The position numbers and the translations under genes are program-made. Positions 38,942 through 48,344 of a stretch of 55,734 bases of DNA are shown here, piece by piece; position 1 is the stretch's first letter; every line of letters begins with the position of its first letter. Under the pieces are notes generated by a model. That model had not been told where the DNA came from. It ran no database searches and was given only the letters and a program-made list of their open reading frames with translations. Origin of the DNA: Rubrivivax sp. (GTDB lineage Bacteria > Pseudomonadota > Gammaproteobacteria > Burkholderiales > Burkholderiaceae_C); contig JADLIA010000058.1 of NCBI GenBank assembly GCA_020848515.1, positions 1 to 55,734 on the forward strand. Direction: 5' to 3'.

Positions 38942-38953
38942 GACTTCATTGTA

Positions 38954-39306
38954 GGCAAAAACCACCCGGCCAAGCGATACGGAATCTCATCTCCGCCACG
39001 TTGTGACGCTGCAACGAATATTTATCAACAGGTTGTCAACATGATTTGCAGGATAATTTCTGAACAACTTTCAGCGGCTTGTGGAAATCCGGTGGATCAT
39101 CCAACCGCGTCCCACATGGCGGTGTGACGGCCGGATCATATGCGAATCACGACCTTTGACCGACCCGTATTCTATCCAAACGCGTATGTAACTTCGGTGC
39201 CACAGGCGGCCTGCCCGACTGGCCTGCCGCCTCGGGGCGGCCGTCAGCACCCCGAATAGCCCCATACCCGACCTCAGTTTCGGGTTATGCCCCGGCCCAG
39301 GCAGGC
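38954..39306. other. AT-rich intergenic stretch between degP and lepA
   Basis: No convincing gene on either strand. Compared with its surroundings it is AT-rich, with TTATCAACA (39022–39030), TTGTCAACA (39033–39041) and TTGTGGAAA (39079–39087), which are near-matches to DnaA-box-type nonamers. On the minus strand a TTGACA occurs but without a well-spaced -10. Confidence 0.5.
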
Positions 39307-40797
39307 TCAGCGACCAGGCCTGACCAGCACGAACTGCACCAGCTCGCCGCGCTGCACCAGCATGCTGATGGGTTTGCCGCGCTCGGCCTTGGCCACCGCC
39401 GCCTCGAAGTCCCGCACACTGCGGACCTCGGCGTTGCCGACCGACAGGATCACGTCGCCTTCGCGCAGGCCGGCGCGCGCACCGGCGTCGGTGGCCGCTT
39501 CCACGCGCACGCCGTGGCGCACCTTCAGCTCCTTCTTCTGGGCTTCGGTGAGTTCGGTGACGGTCAGGCCGAGCACCTGGGTGGCTTCAGAGGCCTTGGG
39601 TGGGGCGCTGCCGCGCTGGCTGGGTCGGCGCGCGGTCTGCTCAGGTTCCAGCTCGGCGATGGTGATGTTCAGCTCGCGCGTCTGGCCGCGCCGGAACACC
39701 GTGAGGGCGCTGCGCGTGCCGGGTTTGGTGTTGCCCACTAGGCGCGGCAGATCGGACGCTTTATCGATCACCCGGCCATCGAAGCGGGTGATGATGTCGC
39801 CCGCCTCGACGCCCGCCTTGTCGGCCGGCGAGCCGGATTCGACGCCACGCACCAGCGCGCCCTGCGGCTTGCCCAGGCCGATGGACTCGGCCACCTCCTT
39901 GCTCACCTGATCGATCTGCACCCCAATGCGGCCGCGCGTGACGCGACCGCTGGCGCGCAGTTGCTCGCTCACGCGCATGGCCTCGTCGATCGGGATGGCA
40001 AACGAAATGCCCATGAAGCCGCCGGAGCGCGAGTAGATCTGGCTGTTGATGCCCACCACCTCACCGCGCATGTTGATCAGTGGCCCGCCCGAGTTGCCCG
40101 GGTTGACCGCCACGTCGGTCTGGATGAAGGGCAGGTAGTCGCCCGTGTCGCGCTGCTTGGCACTGACGATGCCGGCTGTCACGGTGTTGTCGAGACCGAA
40201 GGGCGAGCCGATGGCCATCACCCATTCGCCCACCTTCAGGCGGCTGACGTCACCGATGCGCACGGCCGGCAGGCCGCTGGCCTCGATCTTGACCACGGCC
40301 ACGTCGGTGCGCTTGTCGGCACCGACGATGCGAGCCTTGAATTCGCGCTTGTCGGTCAGCGTCACCAGCACTTCGTCGGCGCCGTCCACCACATGGGCGT
40401 TGGTCATCACGAAGCCGTCGGCGGTGAGGATGAAGCCGGACCCCACGCCGCGCGGCACCTCGCGCTCGGCCGGCTCCTGCGGCTCCTGCTGGCGCGGGCC
40501 CTGGCGCGGCACGCCGGGCAGCGGCAGGCCGAAGAAGCGTCGGAAGAACTCCTGCATCTCCTCATCCATCATCGGGCCATTGCGCCCGATGCCGGTGCGC
40601 ACGCGCTCGACGGTGCGGATGTTGACCACCGCCGGGCCCACCTGCTCGACCAGATCGGTGAAGTCCGGCAGCCCACGCACGATGGGTGCCGCGGGCGCCT
40701 GGGCCTGCGCGGCCAGCGGCAGATTCAGGGTGGCGCTCAGCAGCATCGGGACGGCCAGCGCGGCCAGGGACAACTTGTTCATGTTCAGCAAAGGCAT
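39307..40797 (-). CDS. degP: Periplasmic serine protease/chaperone, DegP/MucD type
   Basis: About 496 residues from ATG 40797; ATG 40782 (MNKLSLAAL…) would give an equally good signal peptide ending near AAQAQA. Trypsin-like domain with His135 (TNAHVVDG), Asp165 (KRTDVAVVKIE) and Ser237 (NPGNSGGPL), then two PDZ domains (about 295–385 and 405–490). Degrades or refolds misfolded envelope proteins; part of the sigma-E response. It follows rseB by 44 bases, as mucD follows mucB in related bacteria. Confidence 0.95.
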   Translation of the reverse strand: MPLLNMNKLSLAALAVPMLLSATLNLPLAAQAQAPAAPIVRGLPDFTDLVEQVGPAVVNIRTVERVRTGIGRNGPMMDEEMQEFFRRFFGLPLPGVPRQGPRQQEPQEPAEREVPRGVGSGFILTADGFVMTNAHVVDGADEVLVTLTDKREFKARIVGADKRTDVAVVKIEASGLPAVRIGDVSRLKVGEWVMAIGSPFGLDNTVTAGIVSAKQRDTGDYLPFIQTDVAVNPGNSGGPLINMRGEVVGINSQIYSRSGGFMGISFAIPIDEAMRVSEQLRASGRVTRGRIGVQIDQVSKEVAESIGLGKPQGALVRGVESGSPADKAGVEAGDIITRFDGRVIDKASDLPRLVGNTKPGTRSALTVFRRGQTRELNITIAELEPEQTARRPSQRGSAPPKASEATQVLGLTVTELTEAQKKELKVRHGVRVEAATDAGARAGLREGDVILSVGNAEVRSVRDFEAAVAKAERGKPISMLVQRGELVQFVLVRPGR

Positions 40798-40841
40798 GTC
40801 GGTGATCGTTGCGTGGGCGGCGGGGTGGGTGAACGCCGCGC

Positions 40842-41900
40842 TCAGGGAATGCGTTCCAGCCCGCGGACGAAGGCCTGCAGGGTGGCTGGCGGGACTTCGC
40901 CGACGGCGGTGACCCACCACTGACCGGAGCGGTCGACCACGCGGCGCGTCAGGGTCTGAGTAGCGCCCATGGCGACCGCGCCTTCCTGCTGGTGCCGCGC
41001 CGGATCGAGCGGTTGCATGAACAGCGACACCGTGGCCAGCCCATCCGAAAACAGGCACTGCACCAGCGATGCGCTGGCCGAAGGCGGACGGCGGTAGCAG
41101 TTGCGCGCCTCGAAACCGGGCACCATGGTCGTCAGCTGCCAGCCTTCGGCCTGCGGCGTGGTCCTGGCGTGCTCGGCCTTGACGATGCGGTAGCCCTGGG
41201 TGTTGGCCATCATCTGGCGCAGCTGCTCGGCCTGCACCGGCGCGTCCAGCTGCACCTCGGAAAAGGCGGCCTGCTCCAGCACCCGGCCGTGGGCGTTCAG
41301 GGTCTGGGTCTTGAGCACCAGGCCGGTGCGCCGTTCGCTCCAGATGCGGTAGCCGTAGCGCCATTCGTCGCGCGGCAGCAGCTGCACGATCTCGGCATCG
41401 CAGCCGGCCACGCGGCCGCGCCCCAGTTCACGCGCGTCATAGTAGTCGGCGACCGGCAGCCCCTGCGCCAGATTGAGCAGGTTGGGGAACACGGCACCCA
41501 GCTGGCGCTGATCCAGCGTGACCACCCGCGCATCGGGCAGGAAGGTCATCACCGTGTCGTTGCGCCGCAGGGTGGAACGCGGCACGCCGGTCAGGGCATC
41601 GACGCGCTCCAATTGCACATCGCCCTCGCACACATGCCAGATGCGTGAGCTGGACATGGCGCCAGACGCCGACGACACGACGAAGGTGCCGATGTAGGAA
41701 GGCACCCGAGACCCCTGTTGCAGCCTGGCCAGCCACTCGGCCACGCTGCGCTGCGACGGACCAACCACCCCGGCGGGCGCACCGCCGCCGAACTGGCCGA
41801 TGCTCTGCGCGCCCGCCAGACTGACCATGCCGCCGACACACCACAGCAGCGCAGCGCGGCGCAAACCGCCGCGGACCCGACCCCACCCGATCGCCTTCAA
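40842..41900 (-). CDS. rseB: Sigma-E regulatory protein RseB/MucB
   Basis: 352 residues with an N-terminal signal peptide (cleavage near LAGAQS, about 31). The domain starts at VAEWLARLQQGSRVPSYIGTFVV, the LolA/LppX-like lipid-sensing fold of RseB, and ends with a smaller C-terminal domain. In the periplasm it protects RseA from cleavage until envelope stress. Overlaps the rseA stop by four bases. Confidence 0.93.
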   Translation of the reverse strand: MKAIGWGRVRGGLRRAALLWCVGGMVSLAGAQSIGQFGGGAPAGVVGPSQRSVAEWLARLQQGSRVPSYIGTFVVSSASGAMSSSRIWHVCEGDVQLERVDALTGVPRSTLRRNDTVMTFLPDARVVTLDQRQLGAVFPNLLNLAQGLPVADYYDARELGRGRVAGCDAEIVQLLPRDEWRYGYRIWSERRTGLVLKTQTLNAHGRVLEQAAFSEVQLDAPVQAEQLRQMMANTQGYRIVKAEHARTTPQAEGWQLTTMVPGFEARNCYRRPPSASASLVQCLFSDGLATVSLFMQPLDPARHQQEGAVAMGATQTLTRRVVDRSGQWWVTAVGEVPPATLQAFVRGLERIP

Positions 41901-42547
41901 CGCCCTGCACCCTCGTAGGTGGCGTTGAGCACGAAACCGCCCAGCGCCGGCGTTGCCGACACCTGGCGATGCGCCTGCAGCAGTTCATCGAGGCGCGGAT
42001 CGCGCAACATCACCGCCGGCCCGTCGGCCACCCGGATTTCATCCGGCTCGGCGGTGCTCAGCGCAGGCGACGGACCGGCCACGGTCTGCAGCGCGGTCCG
42101 CGGCGCGGCAGCGCCCTGCGCCAGCTGCGCCCCGCCCTGACGCTGGGGTCCGAGATCGCCCAGCATTCCCCAGCCGATCACGGCCACGGCGGCAAACGAG
42201 GCCAGTCCGGCCACCATGCGCCAGCCAAACAGGCCGTCGTTGGCCGCCGGTCGCGTGAGCGCATGCGGCGACAGGGCCGGCGCCCGCGGCGCGGCGACCT
42301 CGGCCGGTCGCTGCGCCGCCAGCGTTGCGGCAAGGCGTGCCGCGAAGGCCCGATCCTGCCCGCAGGCGGCCAGATCGGCCGAGCGCAGCACATCGCCCAC
42401 CAGGTGATACAGCTGCCAGGATTCACGCGCCTGGCCGGAGGCGGTCATCATGCCGAGGGCCCGGGCTGCGTCGTCATCGCGCAGCTGCCCGTCCATCAGG
42501 GCCGAGATGGCTTCCAGATCCAGCGTTTGATCGATTCGAGCGTTCAT
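41897..42547 (-). CDS. rseA: Anti-sigma-E factor RseA
   Basis: 216 residues. The cytoplasmic anti-sigma domain (about 10–80: LEAISALMDGQLRDDDAARAL … WQLYHLVGDVLRS) is followed by an Ala/Pro linker, one membrane helix (about 110–129) and a periplasmic tail. It holds RpoE inactive at the membrane until proteolysis. It starts 28 bases after the rpoE stop. Confidence 0.92.
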   Translation of the reverse strand: MNARIDQTLDLEAISALMDGQLRDDDAARALGMMTASGQARESWQLYHLVGDVLRSADLAACGQDRAFAARLAATLAAQRPAEVAAPRAPALSPHALTRPAANDGLFGWRMVAGLASFAAVAVIGWGMLGDLGPQRQGGAQLAQGAAAPRTALQTVAGPSPALSTAEPDEIRVADGPAVMLRDPRLDELLQAHRQVSATPALGGFVLNATYEGAGR

Positions 42548-42575
42548 GGGTGATCACCGATTGCAGGGGTTGCCG

Positions 42576-43208
42576 TCACCAGCGCTTGCCGGTCTGGTGA
42601 CTCAGCAGGGGCTTGACCCGAGCCGAAATCGCTTCGCGTGCGCGGAAGATGCGCGAGCGGACGGTACCGATCGGGCAGTTCATGGTGTGTGCAATCTCTT
42701 CATAGCTCAGGCCCTCGATCTCGCGCAGCGTGATGGCCTGGCGCAGATCCTCGGGCAGGGCCTCGACGGCGGCATTGACGGCGGCGGCGATTTCACGTGC
42801 CGCCAGTTCGCTCTCCGGCGTGGACTCGGAGATTAGTTCGTTCTCCCGCCGGGAAGTTTCATCGTCGTCGTCGCTGGTGTGCAGGGCCGACTCGGTCAGC
42901 ACCGGATCGCGCTTGAGCTCCAGCAGCGACTTCTTGGCCGTGTTGACCGCGATGCGGTACAGCCAGGTGTAGAACTGGGCTTCCCCGCGAAACTGCGGCA
43001 GCGCCCGCCAGGCGCGCAGAAAGGTTTCCTGCGCGATGTCGGGCACCAGATCGACGTCGCGCACCAGGCGCCCGATCAGGCGCTCGATGCGGCGCTGGTA
43101 CTTGATGACCAGCAGCTCGTAGGCGCGCGTGTCGCCTGCCGCCGCGCGCTCGACCAGCAGCGCATCGCTGTCGGCGGGCGCAGGCGGGGGGGCGATGGAA
43201 TCGGTCAC
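42576..43208 (-). CDS. rpoE: RNA polymerase sigma-E factor (RpoE/AlgU)
   Basis: 210 residues, ECF sigma factor. Region 2 has YELLVIKYQRRIERLIGRLV and DIAQETFLRAWRALPQFRGEAQFYTWLYRIAVNTAKK; region 4 has LPEDLRQAITLREIEGLSYEEIAHTMNCPIGTVRSRIFRAREAI. The start is GTG 43208 (VTDSIAPPP); the frame is open upstream, but that part is not sigma-like. Slightly longer than E. coli RpoE, with an acidic insert (SDDDDETSRRENEL) between the regions. Confidence 0.96.
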   Translation of the reverse strand: MTDSIAPPPAPADSDALLVERAAAGDTRAYELLVIKYQRRIERLIGRLVRDVDLVPDIAQETFLRAWRALPQFRGEAQFYTWLYRIAVNTAKKSLLELKRDPVLTESALHTSDDDDETSRRENELISESTPESELAAREIAAAVNAAVEALPEDLRQAITLREIEGLSYEEIAHTMNCPIGTVRSRIFRAREAISARVKPLLSHQTGKRW

Positions 43209-43242
43209 GAACAGGGGTCCAGCACAGGCGGCGCGCCGGTGG

Positions 43243-43719
43243 TCAGGGGCGCGAAGCCTGGGTCGCGGCGGGCGAAGGCGCGGCCGAATATAGCGCACAG
43301 CGCAGCAGGTGCCAGCGCGCCGGATCGTGGGAAGCCTGGGCCCACAGCCAGTGCGCACCCGCTTCGGCCGGGTCGCGAAAGCGCAGCAGCAGCCAGCGCT
43401 GGGCGTCCAGCCGCACCTCGACACCGGTGCCCTCGCCGCCCCGGTCCGGCTCGGTGCCAGGGGTGTGCAGCAGCCAGTGTTCGCCGGTCCAGCGCAGCTG
43501 CCTGGCCTCCTGCGCGCGCCAGAAGCGCCACAGCCCAAGCGTCACCAGCGCATTGATTGCTATGCTTAGCATAGCTGCTGGCGCAAGCTGGATAAGCGCT
43601 GGAGCCAAGAAATATGTCAAACCCAGGGCCAGCCAACCGGCCGCCGCCAGGCCCAGCAGCACGCGCGCCAGCGCGGCGCTGCGGCCGACCGGATAACTCA
43701 CGGCAGGGGCGTGGGCCAC
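43243..43719 (-). CDS. Hypothetical two-helix membrane protein (YgfX-like layout)
   Basis: 158 residues. Two membrane helices near the N-terminus (about 15–36 and 45–62) are followed by RFWRAQEARQLRWTGEHWLL and a soluble beta-rich domain (VEVRLDAQRWLLLRFRD). The layout resembles the YgfX/CptA family, but similarity is too weak for a firm call. It lies between fabF and rpoE. Codons for about LAPALIQLAPAAMLSIAI (43559–43612) come from a palindromic element copy in antisense orientation and form part of the second helix. Confidence 0.65.
   Translation of the reverse strand: MAHAPAVSYPVGRSAALARVLLGLAAAGWLALGLTYFLAPALIQLAPAAMLSIAINALVTLGLWRFWRAQEARQLRWTGEHWLLHTPGTEPDRGGEGTGVEVRLDAQRWLLLRFRDPAEAGAHWLWAQASHDPARWHLLRCALYSAAPSPAATQASRP
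43559..43612 (+). repeat. Dispersed palindromic element, copy 13, inside the YgfX-like gene (antisense)
   Basis: GCTATGCTTAGCATAGC is a perfect palindrome, then TGCTGGCGCAAG, CTGGA, TAAGCGCTGGAGCC. It is near-identical to the copy after fabD (47281–47328) in reversed position. Confidence 0.85.
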
Positions 43720-43786
43720 GTGGGCTGTCGGTCAGGCGCCGCCGGGCGGAGACGTCGGGCGTCGCCCAGCGCGCGCTGCAGCGCAA

Positions 43787-45031
43787 TCAAAGGCGCCTGA
43801 ACACCAGCGAACCGTTGGTGCCGCCAAAGCCGAAGTTGTTCTTCAGCACCGCGTCGATCTTCATGTCGCGCGCGCTGTTGGCGCAGTAGTCCAGGTCGCA
43901 CTCGGGATCCGGGTTGAAAAGATTGATGGTGGGCGGCACCTTCTGGTGGTGCAGGGCCAGCACGCTGAACACGCTTTCGATGCCGCCGGCGCCGCCCAGC
44001 AGGTGGCCGGTCATGGACTTGGTGGAGCTGACCACCGCGCGCCGGGCGGCATCGCCCAGCGCCGCCTTGATGGCGTTGGATTCGTTGATGTCGCCCAGCG
44101 GGGTGGAGGTGCCGTGGGCGTTGACGTACTGCACCTGGTCGGCGTTCAGGCCGGCGTTGCGCAGGGCAGCCACCATGGCGCGGCGCGGGCCGTCCATGTT
44201 GGGGGCGGTCATGTGGCCGGCGTCGGCGCTCATGCCGAAGCCCGCCAGTTCGGCATAGATGCGGGCGCCGCGCGCCTTGGCGTGTTCGTACGCCTCGAGC
44301 ACCAGGATGCCGGCACCCTCGCCCAGCACGAAGCCGTCGCGGTCCTTGTCCCAGGGGCGCGAGGCGGTCTTGGGGTCGTCGTTGCGGGTGGACAGCGCGC
44401 GCATGGCAGCAAAACCGCCCACGCCCAGCGGCGACACCGTGGATTCGGCGCCGCCGGCAATCATCACATCGGCGTCGCCGTACTCGATCAGGCGCCCGGC
44501 CTCGCCGATGCAGTGCAGGCCGGTGGTGCAGGCGGTGGCGATCGCCAGGTTGGGCCCCTTGAAGCCGAACTTCATCGACACATGACCAGCCACCATGTTG
44601 ACGATGGACGCTGGCACGAAAAACGGCGAAATGCGGCGCGGACCGCGGGCGGCGTACTCGGTCTGGGTCTCTTCGATCAGCGGCAGGCCGCCGATGCCCG
44701 AGCCAACCACGCAGCCGATGCGCGTGGCGGCCTCGTCGTCCAGCGCCTCGCCCGTGGCCAGGCCGGCGTCCTGCACTGCCTCGGCGGCGGCCACGATGCC
44801 GTAGTGGATGAAGGTATCCATGGTGCGCGCCTCTTTCGCCGAGATATGCGGCGAAATGTCCAGCCCCCGGACCTCGCCGGCAATGCGGCTGGCGAAGGCG
44901 CTGGCGTCAAAGCGCGTGATGAGGTCGATGCCCGAACGGCCGGCCAGCAGGCTGGCCCAGCTTTCGGCCACCGTGTTGCCCACGGGGCTGACGCAACCCA
45001 GGCCGGTGACGACAACACGGCGTCGATTCAT
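43787..45031 (-). CDS. fabF: 3-oxoacyl-[ACP] synthase II
   Basis: 414 residues (416 if ATG 45037 is used). Thiolase-fold condensing enzyme elongating acyl-ACP with malonyl-ACP. Catalytic Cys168 is in [10 protein letters not shown]; the two His are in [11 protein letters not shown] and [15 protein letters not shown]. The C-terminus is typical ([15 protein letters not shown]). It follows acpP after about 160 bases in which I see only GC-rich sequence. Confidence 0.97.
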   Translation of the reverse strand: MNRRRVVVTGLGCVSPVGNTVAESWASLLAGRSGIDLITRFDASAFASRIAGEVRGLDISPHISAKEARTMDTFIHYGIVAAAEAVQDAGLATGEALDDEAATRIGCVVGSGIGGLPLIEETQTEYAARGPRRISPFFVPASIVNMVAGHVSMKFGFKGPNLAIATACTTGLHCIGEAGRLIEYGDADVMIAGGAESTVSPLGVGGFAAMRALSTRNDDPKTASRPWDKDRDGFVLGEGAGILVLEAYEHAKARGARIYAELAGFGMSADAGHMTAPNMDGPRRAMVAALRNAGLNADQVQYVNAHGTSTPLGDINESNAIKAALGDAARRAVVSSTKSMTGHLLGGAGGIESVFSVLALHHQKVPPTINLFNPDPECDLDYCANSARDMKIDAVLKNNFGFGGTNGSLVFRRL

Positions 45032-45194
45032 GGTCATCCGATCTTGCTTGTCTGTCTGTGGTCGTGCTCCGCCGGACGGTGCGTGCAAGACGGCTCAGAC
45101 CGTCCGACCGCACGCGCTCGGCCACGAAGCGCTGCGTGGCGCGGGCCGGCCGCTGGGGGTCGCGCCCACGCCGGCGGCAAAACCGCGGTGGGGG

Positions 45195-45446
<252 letters not shown>

Positions 45447-45463
45447 CTAGTAAGAAATGGTGG

Positions 45464-45469
45464 ATTCTA
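45464..45469 (-). promoter_or_regulatory. Possible -10 box of an acpP promoter
   Basis: TAGAAT on the minus strand, about 33 bases before the acpP ATG, in the 102-base fabG–acpP gap. A separate promoter would fit the very high demand for AcpP. No clear -35. Confidence 0.4.
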
Positions 45470-45533
45470 GCCGCGCCGCCCCGCAGACCGGAGCAGACGC
45501 GACAGGCGACGGCCAGTGGCCGATGGTAATGGC

Positions 45534-46283
45534 TCAGGCCATGAACATGCCGCCGTTGACGTGCAGCTCCTGACCTGTGACGTAGCCCGCCTCGGGGCTG
45601 GCCAGATAGGCCACGGCGGCGGCAATGTCGGCCGGCTGACCCAGGCGGCCGAGCGGAATCTGCGCCGCCAGCGCCTTGTGCTGTTCCTCGCCCAGGGCGG
45701 CGGTCATGTCGGTGGCGATGAAACCGGGCGCCACGCAGTTGACGGTGATGCCGCGGCTGCCCAGCTCGCGCGCCAGCGCGCGCGTCATGCCGGCCACGCC
45801 GGCCTTGGCGGCGGCGTAGTTGGCCTGCCCCGGGTTGCCCGAAGCGCCGACCACGCTGGTGATGTTGACGATGCGGCCATAGCGCTGCTTCATCATGGGC
45901 CGCATGACGGCGCGGCTCATGCGAAACACCGCCTTCAGGTTGGTGTCCAGCACCGCGTCCCAGTCCTCGTCCTTCAGCCGCATGGCCAGCATGTCGCGCG
46001 TGATGCCGGCGTTGTTGACCAGCACGTGCAACGCGCCGTGTTCCTTGACGATGGCCTCGATCAGCGCTTCGGCCGCGGCGGCGTCGTTGACGTCGAGCGC
46101 GGCGCCGCGGCAGCCGGGGTGCGCCGCCAGCGCGGCGCCGATGCGCGCCGCCCCGTCTTCGGTGGTGGCGGTGCCAATCACCTTGAGGCCGCGCTCGGCC
46201 AGTTGCGCCGCGATGGCCGCGCCAATGCCGCGCGAGGCGCCCGTGACCAGGGCCACCTGGCCTGCGAATGGGGTGTCTGACAT
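45534..46283 (-). CDS. fabG: 3-oxoacyl-[ACP] reductase
   Basis: 249 residues, short-chain dehydrogenase fold, NADPH-dependent. Nucleotide motif VTGASRGIGAAIA, NNAGITRD, and the catalytic set Ser143 (ITSVVG), Tyr156 and Lys160 (YAAAK). C-terminal GYVTGQELHVNGGMFMA is typical. It lies 28 bases after fabD. Confidence 0.97.
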   Translation of the reverse strand: MSDTPFAGQVALVTGASRGIGAAIAAQLAERGLKVIGTATTEDGAARIGAALAAHPGCRGAALDVNDAAAAEALIEAIVKEHGALHVLVNNAGITRDMLAMRLKDEDWDAVLDTNLKAVFRMSRAVMRPMMKQRYGRIVNITSVVGASGNPGQANYAAAKAGVAGMTRALARELGSRGITVNCVAPGFIATDMTAALGEEQHKALAAQIPLGRLGQPADIAAAVAYLASPEAGYVTGQELHVNGGMFMA

Positions 46284-46311
46284 GTGATGGGTCTCCTCGT
46301 GGCGTGCGGCT

Positions 46312-47262
46312 TCAGCCCAGCAGCGCCTTGACTTCGGCCAGCGTGGCCGGGTCGTACAGGGCGGCGCCGGTCAGACCGGCGTCGATGCGCTTGGTCATGC
46401 CGGCCAGCACCTTGCCGGGGCCGCATTCGACCACGGTGTCGATGCCCAGCGCCCTGATCTTCTGCACGCACTCGACCCAGCGCACCGGCCCGAAGGCCTG
46501 GCGGTAGAGCGCGTCGCGGATGCGGTCCGCCTCCTGTTCGACCGCGACGTCGATGTTGTTGACCACCGGGATGCGCGGCGCCCCCAATTCGAGCGCCGCC
46601 AGCGCCGCCTTCAGCTGCTCGGCGGCCGGCTTCATCAGGCTGGAGTGAAACGGCGCCGACACCGGCAGTGGCAGCGCGCGCTTGGCGCCCAGGCCCTTGA
46701 GCACCTCGCAGGCCTTGTCGACCGCCGCCTTGCTGCCGGCGATCACGGTCTGCGCCGGGTCATTGAAATTGACCGCTTCCACCACTTCGGCGCCCGCCTG
46801 GCCCATGGCGGCCGTGGCTTCGGCGCAGCCGGCGATCACTTTTTGAGCATCCAGCCCCAGAATGGCGGCCATAGCGCCCGTGCCCACCGGCACCGCCTGC
46901 TGCATGGCGGCGGCGCGCAGGCGCACCAGCGGCACGGCCTGGGCCAGCGTCAGAACTTCGGCGGCCACCAGGGCCGAGTACTCGCCCAGCGAATGCCCGG
47001 CCACCGCCGCCGGCAGCGCGCCACCTTCGGCGCGCCAGGCGCGCCAGCTGGCCACGCCGGCCACCAGCATCACCGGCTGGGTGTTGGTGGTGAGCGCCAG
47101 CGCCTCCTTGGGACCCTGGGCGATCAGTGCGCCCAGGTCTTCGCCCAGCGCGGCCGAGGCCTCGGCCAGCGTGTCGCGCACCGCCGAGTGGTCGCCCCAG
47201 GCATCCAGCATGCCCACGGCCTGCGAGCCCTGGCCAGGAAAGACGAAAGCAAAGGGTTTCAT
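46312..47262 (-). CDS. fabD: Malonyl-CoA:ACP transacylase
   Basis: 316 residues. Nucleophile Ser91 is in GHSLGEYSALVA; FVFPGQGSQAVGM is the N-terminal motif and APFHSSLM holds the catalytic His. Loads malonate onto AcpP. A 60-base gap with a palindromic element separates it from fabH. Confidence 0.97.
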   Translation of the reverse strand: MKPFAFVFPGQGSQAVGMLDAWGDHSAVRDTLAEASAALGEDLGALIAQGPKEALALTTNTQPVMLVAGVASWRAWRAEGGALPAAVAGHSLGEYSALVAAEVLTLAQAVPLVRLRAAAMQQAVPVGTGAMAAILGLDAQKVIAGCAEATAAMGQAGAEVVEAVNFNDPAQTVIAGSKAAVDKACEVLKGLGAKRALPLPVSAPFHSSLMKPAAEQLKAALAALELGAPRIPVVNNIDVAVEQEADRIRDALYRQAFGPVRWVECVQKIRALGIDTVVECGPGKVLAGMTKRIDAGLTGAALYDPATLAEVKALLG

Positions 47263-47280
47263 GATGGGCTCAGGAAAAAT

Positions 47281-47328
47281 GAAGAAAAAACACTCCAGCG
47301 CTTATCCAGCAAGCGCCAGCAGCTACAT
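47281..47328 (-). repeat. Dispersed palindromic element, copy 14, providing the fabH stop codon
   Basis: On the minus strand ATGTAGCTGCTGGCGCTTG, CTGGA, TAAGCGCTGGAG then a T-rich run. The TAG of TAGCTGC is the fabH stop (47325–47323). With the T run (TGTTTTTTC) it could also act as a partial terminator between fabH and fabD. Confidence 0.85.
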
Positions 47329-48303
47329 ATTGAGGAGCACCGCACCCCAGGTGAAGCCACCGCCCACGCCTTCCAGCAGCAGCGTCTGGCCGGGCTGAAT
47401 CTGCCCGCTGCGCACGCCGTGGTCAAGCGCCAGCGGGATCGACGCCGCCGAGGTGTTGCCGTGCTCGTTCACGGTGACGATCACCTTGTCCAGCGGCAGG
47501 TGCAGCTTTCTGGCGGTGCCGTGCATGATGCGCAGGTTGGCCTGGTGCGGGATCAGCCAGTCGATGTCGGCCTCGCTCTTGCCGGCCTTGGCCAGCACGG
47601 CGCGGGCGGCCTTGTCGAGCACGCCGACGGCCAGCTTGAACACCGCCTGGCCGTCCATCTTGAGCAGCGGATCGCCCAGCACCTGCCCGCCCGAGACGCC
47701 ACCGGGCACGCACAGGATGTCGACGTACTTGCCATCGGCGTGCAGGTCGGTGGCCAGGATGCCGGGCCGGTCGCTGGCTTCCAGCACCACGGCGCCGGCG
47801 CCGTCACCGAACAGCACGCAGGTGGTGCGGTCGCTCCAGTCGAGGATGCGCGAAAACACCTCGGCGCCGATCACCAGCGCGCGGCGCGCCGTGCCATTGG
47901 CGATCAGCGCATCGGCCACCGTGAGCGCGTAGACGAAGCCGCTGCACACCGCCTGCACGTCGAACACCGGGCAGCCGGCCATGCCCAGCTTGTGCTGCAC
48001 GATGGCGGCGGTGGACGGGAACACCATGTCGGGCGTCGAGGTGGCGACGATGATGAGGTCGATGTCTCCCGGCTGCAGCCCCGCCGCCGCCAGCGCCTGC
48101 CGCGCCGCGGGCACCGCCAGCTCGCTGGCGGGCACGTCGGGCGCCGCCAGATGGCGCGCACGGATGCCGGTGCGCTCGACGATCCATTCGTCCGAAGTCT
48201 CGATGCCGCGGCTGGCCAGCTCGGCCACCAGATCCGCGTTGGTGACGCGGCGCGGCGGCAGGTAGCTGCCGGTGCCGGTGATGCGGGAATAGCGTCTGCT
48301 CAT
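47323..48303 (-). CDS. fabH: 3-oxoacyl-[ACP] synthase III
   Basis: 326 residues. Starts fatty-acid synthesis by condensing acetyl-CoA with malonyl-ACP. Catalytic Cys120 is in [12 protein letters not shown], His in [10 protein letters not shown] and Asn in [13 protein letters not shown] 48303 ([16 protein letters not shown]) is preferred to ATG 48309. The stop codon is the TAG of a palindromic element copy, and the protein ends normally (GAVLLNM), so little or no sequence was added. Confidence 0.96.
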   Translation of the reverse strand: MSRRYSRITGTGSYLPPRRVTNADLVAELASRGIETSDEWIVERTGIRARHLAAPDVPASELAVPAARQALAAAGLQPGDIDLIIVATSTPDMVFPSTAAIVQHKLGMAGCPVFDVQAVCSGFVYALTVADALIANGTARRALVIGAEVFSRILDWSDRTTCVLFGDGAGAVVLEASDRPGILATDLHADGKYVDILCVPGGVSGGQVLGDPLLKMDGQAVFKLAVGVLDKAARAVLAKAGKSEADIDWLIPHQANLRIMHGTARKLHLPLDKVIVTVNEHGNTSAASIPLALDHGVRSGQIQPGQTLLLEGVGGGFTWGAVLLNM

Positions 48304-48344
48304 GAACATGCTTGTGTGGATGCCGGGCCGCGGCCGCGCCGGGC

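Noticed and set aside
39022-39087. Replication origin suggested by DnaA-box-like sites
   Set aside because: Only three imperfect sites; no dnaA, gidA, parA or rpmH nearby and no strong repeat array.
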